Source of the DNA: JAWUWD01 sp034112085
GTDB lineage: Bacteria; Bacteroidota; Bacteroidia; Cytophagales; Cyclobacteriaceae
Reading direction: 5' to 3'
DNA: 10,411 nt
Assembly (NCBI GenBank): GCA_034112085.1
Contig: JAWUWD010000031.1
Coordinates: 1-10,411, forward strand
The notes under the pieces are model-generated. The model was not told the DNA's origin. It worked only from the letters and a program-made list of their open reading frames with translations, and did no database searches. Shown here in pieces: positions 1-7,455 of this stretch. Numbering within the stretch: position 1 is the stretch's first letter; every line of letters starts with the position of its first letter. Both the position numbers and the translations under genes were made by a program.

Positions 1-31
1 CCAGCGTACGGTTCTCGTACTGGGCAGTTCG
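1..31 (-). ncRNA. Group II intron domain V hairpin (partial)
   Basis: On the minus strand the sequence is ACTGCCCAG, TACG, a five-base loop AGAAC, CGTA, a two-base CG bulge, then CTGG running off the window. This is the 34-nt domain V architecture: a 9-bp lower stem, a two-nucleotide bulge on the 3' side, a 4-bp upper stem and a small loop. Many Bacteroidota introns carry a version of it. Only four lower-stem pairs can be verified because the rest of the 3' strand is beyond position 1. Domain V holds the metal-binding catalytic core, so its presence so close to domains I-III is the main evidence that domain IV contains no ORF. Confidence 0.72.
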
Positions 32-85
32 TAAAGTATAGAATAGATGCTCTTTACACCAACTATCCCTTTCCGCTACTTTTAA

Positions 86-114
86 GTATAGGCTATACAA
101 ATGTATTCCTATAC
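86..114 (-). repeat. Hairpin in presumed intron domain IV
   Basis: The arms GTATAGG (86-92) and CCTATAC (108-114) pair perfectly. Inside them ATACA (95-99) and TGTAT (102-106) pair again around a two-base loop, giving a 12-bp interrupted stem. It lies about 55 nt before domain V, where the intron-encoded protein would normally be. I infer that it is the residual domain IV stem of the ORF-less form. Confidence 0.6.
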
Positions 115-215
115 GAATTTTCACTTCGCAATACGTTCAGTCCTTCCCTTTCTCGTGAGACCTCTACGCTCTCACGCAGCTCGTTTCCTGATCAGTACTA
201 TGACCTCTGCTGACT

Positions 216-243
216 TCTCTTCGATGTACTCGACATCTAGAGA
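216..243 (-). repeat. Hairpin in the intron ribozyme core (domain II/III region)
   Basis: TCTCT (216-220) pairs with AGAGA (239-243), and GATGT (223-227) pairs with ACATC (233-237), around a five-base loop with a small internal bulge. A second hairpin lies nearby: CGTGAGA (154-160) with TCTCACG (170-176). These local stems argue that the stretch is structured RNA and not coding sequence. Assignment to domain II or III is by position only. Confidence 0.5.
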
Positions 244-650
244 CCTCCCTCGGTAAGGTGAATATCCTTGTATCTATTCCTGCCACATCTACTATTTCGA
301 CCCCTATTTCTAGGCTTGGGACTGCCCTCCCCATGGCTGGCTCAGAACATTCGTTCTGCCCTGTGCTCCCTCTTCCCGTCTTATAGCCTCTGTATGTGGG
401 GTATTCTCTCAGGTGGCTATTTTTTAAAGGTGTTCATGATGCGCTGCGCTTAATTCTGTTCGTCAGTACAGATACCGCAGTCTGGCTTACTTCAGTGCAT
501 GGATCGCTCCAAACCACCTTACCACTTGCTTAGCTTACAGGCACGACCCTGCGCTTACGGGACTTTCACCCTTTGGAACACTCAACTTCATGAGCTATAT
601 TCACCATTCAAGGCACACACATTGTATATGAAATCATAGCCCCCTTTGGG

Positions 651-1436
651 ATGCTACGACAACATACACTTAACGTTCCAGCCATTGAATCGAACATATA
701 TAAAAAAGCATTGAAACACTGTAAAAATTGTAACGAAGATTTTATCGCAGAATTTTGTTCAGGCTGTGGATCCCCTTTAGAATTAAAACGAATTGACAGA
801 AAGTACATTGTTGACGAAATTAGCATTCTTGTAAATCTTAATAAAGGCTTCCTTTATACAATTAAGGAATTATTTATAAGACCTGGAGATGCAGTTAGAG
901 AGTTCATACATGAAGACAGAAAAAGACTTATTAAACCAATACTATTTTTAATTATTTGCTCAGTATTTTATTCTTTAGCACAACGATTTTTGAGTTTTGA
1001 ACTTGGCTTTATCAAACTAGATATTGATGACCAAGGCAATGATCTCATTATAGAAAAAATGTATGCTTGGTTTTCAAAAAACTATGAGTATACTAATGTT
1101 CTGATGGCCATTCCAATCACACTTTGAATTAAAATATTTTTCAAAAAACACCATTATAATTACTACGAGATATACATCCTATTATGCTTCACATTGGGAA
1201 TTTCGATGCTCATTTATACTCTGTTAGGGATTACTGAAAGTATAGTCAATTATCCTGTATTGCAGTTTGGATCTATTATTAGTCTGATTTACATCACTTG
1301 GGCTATTGGACAGTTCTTTGATCGAAAAAAGAAATTGAATTATATAAAAGGTTTATTCAGCTATATTTTAGGCATAGTGTCTTCTTTGATTATTTTCTTC
1401 TTAGCGGGAATTATATTGGAAAAAATAGTGAGCTAA
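651..1436 (+). pseudogene. DUF3667 family zinc-ribbon membrane protein, interrupted by in-frame TGA
   Basis: The reading frame starts with an N-terminal zinc ribbon (C24-x2-C27 ... C36-x2-C39). A conserved stretch follows with GFLYTIKELFIRPGDAVREF at about residues 67-86, and then several hydrophobic segments. This is the layout of the Bacteroidota DUF3667 family, whose function is unknown. A single TGA at 1125-1127 (codon 159) stops the frame after PITL. The same frame then continues without another stop from 1128 to TAA at 1434-1436, encoding further membrane helices (for example around 1197-1230 and 1350-1430). The two halves are therefore one gene of about 261 codons, consistent with a TGG-to-TGA nonsense mutation or a sequencing error. 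The start is uncertain: ATG 651 leaves about 20 residues before the ribbon, whereas TTG 711 would begin right at KHCKNC. The group II intron border lies only 31 nt upstream of ATG 651, so the promoter region may also have been displaced. Confidence 0.82.
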
Positions 1437-1572
1437 AACAGTAGTTGACACAGTATCTGATGTATTGCTATTTTGGCTTACTTACGAAAATTCTGTTGGC
1501 ATTTTTTATCTGTAATTTGTTTGCTAAACTAGTCGCTTAAACACTCAACAAACTATATACCCAATATTAAAA

Positions 1573-2028
1573 TCACTCCCTTTTAGCAACTGCTAATATT
1601 AAAAATAATAATGATAGCGTTTCAAGTACAACTCTTCCCCAATGCCAGTTAGCCCAAGTGATCAGTTCAATTTTCAAATCACTTCGATTAAAAAATGATT
1701 GATAGAACAATTCATTGGTTCCCTTAAAGTATATATAAAAGCACGAGACGAATAGAATTGCGAATACGGAAGATATTAAAGAAAAGTGTAGTCTGAATGA
1801 TTTAGTTCCATAGTAATAGGCTGTTAAGGCAATCGGTATCAGTGCAGCAGTGATTGTCAAAATAGTATAAAATCGGCCAATAGAAGGACCAAAATTTTGG
1901 TAATAACTATAAAAATCAGCAGTAGAAAGAGATCGCCAATAAGGAACTAGAATAATACCCTCTGTAATTTGACTACCTAAAAAAATAGAAAATATAGCGA
2001 CTAAACCATAATTGAGTTGATTTTTCAT
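1573..2028 (-). CDS. DUF1772-like four-helix membrane protein
   Basis: The protein is small (151 aa) and very hydrophobic, with four predicted transmembrane segments at about residues 6-29, 51-74, 82-101 and 130-148. Short loops carry a TEGIILVPYW motif after helix 1 and a WANWHWGRVV motif before helix 4. Size, helix count and the W...H..R pattern resemble DUF1772 (anthrone oxygenase-like) proteins, a family of largely unknown biochemical role; I would not assign an enzymatic activity. I chose ATG 2028 (MKNQLNYG). The frame is open up to ATG 2115, but that extension of 29 residues is aromatic-rich, atypical for the family and probably not translated. The gene converges with the broken DUF3667 gene across 136 nt in which I see no clear terminator. 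Confidence 0.62.
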   Translation of the reverse strand: MKNQLNYGLVAIFSIFLGSQITEGIILVPYWRSLSTADFYSYYQNFGPSIGRFYTILTITAALIPIALTAYYYGTKSFRLHFSLISSVFAILFVSCFYIYFKGTNELFYQSFFNRSDLKIELITWANWHWGRVVLETLSLLFLILAVAKRE

Positions 2029-2134
2029 AGTTGTAAAGAGGCTATACTGATAAAATAGATTTGAATAAAGTACTTTAAAGATATAAAAAACACTCACATT
2101 AAAGTAACACTTCATAGATCTATCCCTTAGTTAG

Positions 2135-2158
2135 TATCCTCACGAAACGTTGTAACTT
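2135..2158. repeat. Imperfect 24-nt direct repeat, copy A
   Basis: The sequence TATCCTCACGAAACGTTG, continuing to GTAACTT, matches the copy at 2644-2667 at 20 of 24 positions in the same orientation. The differences are confined to one A/G and a three-base block. The two copies lie on either side of the frameshifted TfoX-like gene. It may be a member of a dispersed intergenic repeat family or the remains of a duplication. Confidence 0.6.
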
Positions 2159-2240
2159 AAGAATTCATTTGGGTACGAATACTGGAGGGAGAATAATATA
2201 TTTACAAACATCTTGATGATCACTTAAATCAATTTGAAGT

Positions 2241-2550
2241 ATGACCAACGAAGAAGAATCTTTCATTTCAATCGGGCAAAAAATAAAGAATGCAGAACAA
2301 AGTCAAATGTTCGACAAACCCTCCTTTAAAATCAATAACAAGGCATTTGCATGTTTATTTCAAAATGAAATGGTATTTAAACTTACAGGAGAATCGCACA
2401 GTGATGCACTAAGTTTAGATGGTTCTCAACCTTTTCAACCCATCTGGAAAAAATCGACCAATGAAAGAATGGGTTCAAGTATCCTTTGACTATTCAGACC
2501 ATTGGACAGAATACGCAAAATCAGCACTGGAATACGCATATGGCAAATAA
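2241..2550 (+). pseudogene. TfoX N-terminal/YjbR-like small protein, frameshifted
   Basis: The first frame runs from ATG 2241 and contains MFDKPSFKINNKAFACLF and then MVFKLTGESHSDALSLDG. This is the core of small Bacteroidota proteins related to the TfoX N-terminal domain or MmcQ/YjbR fold. After SQPF (2424-2435) this frame becomes unrelated sequence and stops at 2487-2489. The family's expected C-terminus appears in frame +1 from about 2440: PSGKNRPMKEWVQVSFDYSD, then HWTEYAKSALEYAYGK and TAA at 2548-2550. One extra base around 2433-2441 (for example one C in CAACCC) explains this, and removing it restores a protein of about 102 aa. Each half is clearly recognisable, so the lesion is recent or a sequencing error. 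Proteins of this type are usually stand-alone, with no known enzymatic role. Confidence 0.83.
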
Positions 2551-2643
2551 GGCCAGTTGTCTAGCAGTGTAAAATCATGTGATTTATTTACTGATTTCAG
2601 CACTAAACCTACACAACGAACCTTATCGCACCATCTTGGTTCC

Positions 2644-2667
2644 TATCCTCGCGAAACAGCGTAACTT
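2644..2667. repeat. Imperfect 24-nt direct repeat, copy B
   Basis: The sequence TATCCTCGCGAAACAGC, continuing to GTAACTT, is the partner of the copy at 2135-2158 (20 of 24 identical, same orientation, 509 nt apart). It sits in the 212-nt gap between the broken TfoX-like gene and the TonB receptor. Just after it, CTCG (2674-2677) and CGAG (2685-2688) could form a short stem. Nothing else in this gap looks coding. Confidence 0.6.
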
Positions 2668-2762
2668 TGGACCTCGTTAGATGCGAGTCTTGGTGATAGT
2701 TTAAAATAATTACAACAAAACTGCTCAATTCGCATTATATAAGTTAGCATCCTATTTAGTAA

Positions 2763-5057
2763 ATGAAACGACCCCTCCTCATATATGTATTAATATTAAC
2801 TATGATGAGTGCCACGTTCGCTCAGTCCATATTGGTGAAGGGCATACTTGTGGATGATAAGAGTAAGCAACCTTTACCATTTGCAAATATTCAGATACTC
2901 CCTAAAAACAAAGTGTACAGCACGGATAGTTTAGGTAAATATCAGCTCATCATTGACCCTTCATCAGATACGATAGCGTTCAGCTTCATTGGCTATGAAA
3001 GTAAAAGGTTCCCAGGAGCGGAACTTCTAGAACAGATGGTGATTTCACTTAAATCCAGCACGACTACTTTGGATGCTGTAGAAATAACTGGCAATAGAAC
3101 AGTCATCATAGAGCAGTTTGAAAATATTCGTCAAAGTAAGCAGACCTTAAAGCAAGAGGCAATCATGCAACTTCCCTCTTTGGGCGGTGAGCCGGATTTC
3201 ATCAAAGTGCTTACACTTCTCCCTGGAGTTACGCAAGGTGTAGAAGGTTCTAGTGATTTGTTTATCAGAGGTGGTGCGGCTGACCAAAATCTCGTATTAA
3301 TGAATGGAGCTACTGTATATAACACCGGACATCTATTCGGGTTTCTGTCCGTATTCAACCCTGCTACAATCGGAGAGGTCAATTTAATGACTGGGGGATT
3401 TCCTGCTGAGTATGGAGGGCGATTATCCTCCATCATCGACATTAGATCTAAAAAATTAAACAATGATCAGGTAGAAGCAGAAAATGGTATAGGTTTGATT
3501 TCTTCACGGGCGTCAATTCAAATACCATTGATCAAGGACAAACTGGCGGTGCAAGTAGCCGTACGTAGAACCTATGCAGACCAGGTCGCTCAACTGGCAG
3601 ATGTGGACCTACCCTACTTCTTCTACGATCTTAATATGAATTTGGATTGGCAGATCTCAGATAAGACGCGGATCCAATATGGGTTTTATTCTGGTGAGGA
3701 TGTCTTGAGCTTCAGCAGTGAAAGAGATGAGGAGGTCGTAGGTGACGAGGCGGGTACAGAGTTCACAATTGGCAATGCGATCAACACCCTAACGGTATCT
3801 AGTGAGATAGCTGATTGGTATTTGAATACCGATATCTACCTCAGTTCTTTCGACTATAATGTGAATAGCTTTTTTCAAGATAATTTCCTCAAAGTTGCTT
3901 CAGAAATCCAGGAGGTTGGGATTACTCAAAAATTCGGTCGTAGTCTGACGGATCAAGATCAGCTTCATTTAGGGTTTTCGTCAGTTCATAGAACGGTCGA
4001 TCCCAATTTGATCAATTCGGGTGGTCAGGTATCAGAAGTCTTTCCTGATAGCGAAGGAGAAGATCGGGAAATGCTCGAAAGTGCCTTGTTTGGTGATTGG
4101 GAATTCGAAAGAGGCCGACTAAAAGGTATTGTAGGTCTTCGTATGTCCGCAGCTTTTTTGGATAATGCCAATTATTTCCAACCCGAGCCAAGAATATCGC
4201 TTAGATATTCTTTAAAAGAGCATTGGGCATTAAAGGCCAGTTACACGCGTATGAGCCAGTACATTCATCGAGTATCAAGCTCATCATTTGCATTGCCTAC
4301 AGATATATGGTATCCAGTAAGCGCTGATATCAAACCTCAGACTGCTGATCAATTTACCTTAGGAATAAGTCGCTTGATTGAGCCAGTAGGTATTTCTCTC
4401 AGTAGTGAAATCTACTACAAGCAGATGCGAAATCTGATGGAGTTCAAGGAGGGGACTAACCTAATCCTAAACAATGACTTTGAAGAAGCGCTACTACAAG
4501 GAGACGGTAACTCTTATGGTATAGAGTATTTGGCGCGCAGAGATGTCGGAAGATTGAAAGGCTGGCTCTCTTATACGCTTTCTTGGACCAATCGCCAATT
4601 CGCAGAACTCAATAAGGGGAATACATTTCCTGCCAGATATGATCGAAGGCACAATGTCTCCCTAGTCTCCAACTATGAATTAAACGATAGGTGGTCATTT
4701 TCTATGGTTTGGGAATTTATTTCCGGTGCGCGCTTCACACCTATCATCGGTTACTATGCGGTACCCAATTCGGCTGTGACTGGAGTGGATCTGATTCCAC
4801 AATATCCGGATCGAAACCAAATAAAACTAGCCGATTCACATAGATTAGACTTTAGTATTATCTTAAAAGGAAGAAAAAAAACGAATCGAAAATGGCAGGG
4901 AGATTGGCATTTCAGCATCTACAATGCATATAACAGAGCTACTCCAGTGGCCATCAATATAGAGTATGATGAAATAACCGGTACTTACAGCTACGAACAG
5001 CCGGGTATACTAGGTTTGCTCCCATCAATATCTTACAATTTTAAGTTCGCACAATGA
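2763..5057 (+). CDS. TonB-dependent outer-membrane receptor with CarboxypepD-reg-like N-domain
   Basis: This 764-aa outer-membrane active transporter is energised by TonB-ExbBD. A Sec signal peptide covers residues 1-20 (hydrophobic core LIYVLILTMMSA, cleavage near TFA-QS). A carboxypeptidase-regulatory-like beta-sandwich follows at about 24-98 (VKGILVDDKSKQPLPFANI, then FSFIGYES), as is common in Bacteroidota receptors. TTLDAVEITG at 101-110 leads into the plug domain, about 130-230, with LPSLGGEPDFIKVLTLLPGV, FIRGGAADQNLVLMNG and GGFPAEYGGRLSS. The remainder alternates short beta strands and ends in an aromatic strand (SYNFKFAQ), as expected for a beta-barrel. Its length is near the lower end for the family, and nothing is visibly missing. 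The stop codon overlaps the start of the DUF4249 lipoprotein, so the two are probably one operon and one complex. The substrate cannot be told from sequence; the pairing resembles, but is not, SusC/SusD. Confidence 0.93.
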   Translation: MKRPLLIYVLILTMMSATFAQSILVKGILVDDKSKQPLPFANIQILPKNKVYSTDSLGKYQLIIDPSSDTIAFSFIGYESKRFPGAELLEQMVISLKSSTTTLDAVEITGNRTVIIEQFENIRQSKQTLKQEAIMQLPSLGGEPDFIKVLTLLPGVTQGVEGSSDLFIRGGAADQNLVLMNGATVYNTGHLFGFLSVFNPATIGEVNLMTGGFPAEYGGRLSSIIDIRSKKLNNDQVEAENGIGLISSRASIQIPLIKDKLAVQVAVRRTYADQVAQLADVDLPYFFYDLNMNLDWQISDKTRIQYGFYSGEDVLSFSSERDEEVVGDEAGTEFTIGNAINTLTVSSEIADWYLNTDIYLSSFDYNVNSFFQDNFLKVASEIQEVGITQKFGRSLTDQDQLHLGFSSVHRTVDPNLINSGGQVSEVFPDSEGEDREMLESALFGDWEFERGRLKGIVGLRMSAAFLDNANYFQPEPRISLRYSLKEHWALKASYTRMSQYIHRVSSSSFALPTDIWYPVSADIKPQTADQFTLGISRLIEPVGISLSSEIYYKQMRNLMEFKEGTNLILNNDFEEALLQGDGNSYGIEYLARRDVGRLKGWLSYTLSWTNRQFAELNKGNTFPARYDRRHNVSLVSNYELNDRWSFSMVWEFISGARFTPIIGYYAVPNSAVTGVDLIPQYPDRNQIKLADSHRLDFSIILKGRKKTNRKWQGDWHFSIYNAYNRATPVAINIEYDEITGTYSYEQPGILGLLPSISYNFKFAQ

Positions 5058-5884
5058 GAATCCGATTCACGCTATATATCGTTGTGTCATTGGTGTTAGT
5101 AGGCTGTCTTCCAGAGCCATTGCCTGTCAAGAACATATCGCTCGCTGAAAAGACAGTAGTCATTGGCTCTCAAAATGTCCCTGGTGAATTTCTAGCCGTT
5201 AGCCTTACGGAAAACTTCAATGCGTTCTTCGGTGGCGATGAGAGCGAAATAGACTTGCTCCTTCAAGAGTTACTAATCGATAGCTTAGAAGTCGAAATTG
5301 AAGTAGCGGGTGACAACTACTTACTAGACAATGCCGAGCCTGGGCTATATTTAGGAACAGATATTCCTAAAATTACCGGAGAACTCTATACACTCAATTT
5401 TGTCAATCCTTACAATGACTATCCTGTGACTGCCACAACCCCATTGCTTCCCGCTGTAAGATTCGATTCGATTGCCGTTTCCATTCAAGAAACACAATTT
5501 GATACACTCGTGAATGTAAGTCTTAAGTTGACTGATCCCACTGGACCCAATTGGTATATGTTCAATGTACAACTCTTCAATGAGGACTTTGACAAACAGG
5601 AAACTCCATTTACTGAGCTCTTAGATGATAGTGACTTTGATAGTTCGGAGATAGAATACGATTTTGTAGTCTTTTTTAGGGACTATGTAGAGGGTGATTC
5701 CATCTTCGTATCCATGGCCAACATCAGTGAGGATTATTATGATTTCTTAACACTCAGAAAAGAGCAACGCTTTCTTTTGTTAGATGGTCTGGGCGAGCCT
5801 GTCAATTATCCAACGAATGTAGAAAATGGCTTTGGATTTTTTCATATGCACATTCGAGATGTCAGGATTTTCGGAATCGATTAG
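5054..5884 (+). CDS. DUF4249 family lipoprotein, partner of the TonB receptor
   Basis: This 276-aa protein has a lipoprotein signal peptide: a hydrophobic stretch at residues 5-14 and a lipobox LVGC with lipidated Cys18, followed by LPEP. The mature part is acidic and rich in beta strands. It has the DUF4249 pattern of an N-terminal strand pair, a YTLNFVNPYNDYPVTATTPL segment at about 112-131, and a C-terminal NYPTNVENGFGFF segment (about 251-263) near the end. DUF4249 proteins are typically encoded next to TonB-dependent receptors in Bacteroidota and are presumed outer-membrane lipoproteins that assist capture of the ligand; their ligands are unknown. ATG 5054 lies inside the receptor's stop (ATGA), which implies translational coupling. 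At 276 aa it is somewhat shorter than many members. The 112 nt after it contain no convincing gene or terminator. Confidence 0.85.
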   Translation: MRIRFTLYIVVSLVLVGCLPEPLPVKNISLAEKTVVIGSQNVPGEFLAVSLTENFNAFFGGDESEIDLLLQELLIDSLEVEIEVAGDNYLLDNAEPGLYLGTDIPKITGELYTLNFVNPYNDYPVTATTPLLPAVRFDSIAVSIQETQFDTLVNVSLKLTDPTGPNWYMFNVQLFNEDFDKQETPFTELLDDSDFDSSEIEYDFVVFFRDYVEGDSIFVSMANISEDYYDFLTLRKEQRFLLLDGLGEPVNYPTNVENGFGFFHMHIRDVRIFGID

Positions 5885-5996
5885 TCTATAATCCTAGTTG
5901 GGTTCTTATGAAACAAAGTATTTAGGAGTCTGGCGACACAACAATTGGAGAAGAGGAAATTCCTGTAAAACTATCATTAGGGTAAATAAACGAACA

Positions 5997-7193
5997 TCAT
6001 TCCTTTACTTTATTCATCAAATTCACTTCTTTAACAAGCTGATTGATGAACAATAGGTCTTCATACACCTTCTGAGCAATTCCACTTTCTACGAGGTTGT
6101 TTTTGAGGAACACGTCCGTTTCAAATAAGTCGACAGGCCATTCCAATGCCAGATATAGCCTACCTTCCATGATAGATAGAAATACACCTTTGGAAGTTTT
6201 CAAATTGCCAATTCCAGGTAACATTCCCAGAAGCGGAATACCTTCAAATAATTTGGCCCCTTCCTTATTATATTTACTAAAAATATAATCAGCTACTTTC
6301 AATAACTTATTATCAATTACGCTTTCTGCTTGTGTTTTGTCACTGCAGTAAATTTGATAATCTCTATCTCCTTCAAGATCAATTAGATCTTCGTTGTTAA
6401 TGTTGATCATTTTCTGAATACTCCCAGTGAAATCAATTCCAGTATGTACTTCTTTTTTGACCTTATCACTAGGTACAAATTTCAACGGAGCTGTAACATG
6501 GAAACCATCAAGTTCTATTTCAATAAATAGCCCCCTAAAATAATCGACATACTCCCCATGATTAGAGTTGATAGGCTCTCTATCTGATGATATCGTTTTA
6601 CCTTTGTATTTAATTAAGGTACTCTTATGTATTGATGCTGCTGGCCCTCTCTTTGTACATTCAGATATACAAACATATTTACCATCAATTGTACCAGACA
6701 TTTTATCCTCACTACTTAGTGTTGATTGCTTACCTCCCAAGAACAAATCAGCTTTATCGAACTCTTCTTTGCTTATCCCCTCAATATCATAAGTCAATTG
6801 AGGATTGACATGAGTCACAATCTTACTTATCAGGTCCTGTTTAAGTATCTGTGAAAACTTATGGTTGTTGGTTCCTTTTCGGATCAAACTATATATACCG
6901 CCAAAGATAAGTCCTGAAACTAAAGAGAACATGATCGGGCCAATAATCGATGGAACATCATACTCCCAGTTATTCACATAGCCCCCTAGTAAGATGAAAC
7001 TAAATGCTAAAACGAAAACTGTCCGAAAGTAAGCTCTTTTAAAGAGCCCCTTTGTTTTGTTGTAGAACTTCTCTCGCTCTTTCTCAACCCTCAATATTTC
7101 CTTATCAAACTTATTATCCAACTTCTGATCAGTCAAGCTACTATCATAGTCGCTTGATTTTTGCAATTTGCTTTTATCAAATATGGCAGACAT
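5997..7193 (-). CDS. DUF3137 family membrane protein
   Basis: The protein has 398 aa. A charged N-terminal region (1-53, lysine/glutamate rich, coiled-coil-like at 28-45) precedes two transmembrane helices, about 56-74 and 83-104. A large soluble domain follows with the DUF3137 landmarks: YDIEGISKEEFDKADLF (135-151), GEYVDYFRGLFIEIELDG (213-230), DRDYQIYCSDKTQAESVI (276-293), and the late strand pair KGVFLSIMEGRLYLALEW (335-352). The function of DUF3137 is unknown; the arrangement suggests an inner-membrane anchor with a cytoplasmic domain. The gene stands alone, convergent with the TonB receptor operon and divergent from the aldo/keto reductase, so it gives no operon clue. Start at ATG 7193 is supported by the MSAIFDKSKL beginning and by the lack of sense upstream. 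Confidence 0.8.
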   Translation of the reverse strand: MSAIFDKSKLQKSSDYDSSLTDQKLDNKFDKEILRVEKEREKFYNKTKGLFKRAYFRTVFVLAFSFILLGGYVNNWEYDVPSIIGPIMFSLVSGLIFGGIYSLIRKGTNNHKFSQILKQDLISKIVTHVNPQLTYDIEGISKEEFDKADLFLGGKQSTLSSEDKMSGTIDGKYVCISECTKRGPAASIHKSTLIKYKGKTISSDREPINSNHGEYVDYFRGLFIEIELDGFHVTAPLKFVPSDKVKKEVHTGIDFTGSIQKMININNEDLIDLEGDRDYQIYCSDKTQAESVIDNKLLKVADYIFSKYNKEGAKLFEGIPLLGMLPGIGNLKTSKGVFLSIMEGRLYLALEWPVDLFETDVFLKNNLVESGIAQKVYEDLLFINQLVKEVNLMNKVKE

Positions 7194-7455
7194 ATAATTA
7201 TTGGTTGAGATAAAACTTCATCAATCACCTAATATGGTGAAATTTATACGTTTTCCACTACAATAGATATGCATGGACAATCATGAGTCTTAGCGCGGCC
7301 TGAAGAAGGTTTACAGTTGAGGTCATGGAGATATACTGGTATATAGTTAATTTATTGTCCTCTAGTTTTTTTTACCTCCGACTCTAAATCCTTCAACTTT
7401 TCATTATCTTGAAGAATACGATGTAGTTCTCATCAAATACCAAGAAAATAAAACA

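Larger units (their letters stand above)
1..620 (-). mobile_element. Group II intron (ribozyme RNA), ORF-less, 3' end cut by window edge
   Basis: Read on the minus strand, this stretch begins with GTGTGTG at 620, which fits the group II 5' consensus GUGYG; the exact first base could be 620 or 618. A domain I-like region follows, including the motif AAAGGGTGAAAGTCCC around 565-580. Several compact hairpins lie at 216-243, 154-176 and 86-114. A domain V-like hairpin sits at 1-31. Group II introns self-splice and retrohome with the help of an intron-encoded reverse transcriptase/maturase that normally occupies domain IV and needs well over 1 kb. Here the whole 5' end to domain V distance is about 590 nt and no reading frame resembles a reverse transcriptase, so the intron is either naturally ORF-less or has lost its ORF. 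Such an intron would need a maturase supplied in trans. The 3' splice site lies outside the window. I could not see a convincing EBS1 complementary to the last bases of the 5' exon (ATACAAT), so mobility and exact borders are uncertain. Confidence 0.8.

Noticed and set aside
199..240. Possible start of a degraded maturase on the minus strand (MSSTSKRSQQRS)
   Set aside because: The stretch is explained by the 216-243 hairpin of the ribozyme, and no reverse-transcriptase motif follows in any frame.
268..453. Open frame of 61 codons on the plus strand
   Set aside because: It lies antisense within the structured intron RNA, has no start context and no family resemblance.
2197..2204. TATATTTA as a Bacteroidota -7 element upstream of the TfoX-like gene
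   Set aside because: Resembles TAnnTTTG but the nearest TTTG (2168-2171) is about 25 bp away, which is outside the usual spacing.
2572..2585. AAATCA-TG-TGATTT palindrome after the broken TfoX-like gene as a terminator
   Set aside because: Only a 6-bp AT-rich stem with a two-base loop and no clean T run; too weak to call.
3131..3463. 110-codon minus-strand frame within the TonB receptor
   Set aside because: It overlaps a fully convincing plug domain on the other strand and has no recognisable features.
5939..5985. Short frame ESGDTTIGEEEIPVKLSLG in the convergent gap after the DUF4249 gene
   Set aside because: Fewer than 20 codons, stop immediately upstream, no start codon; could be chance.
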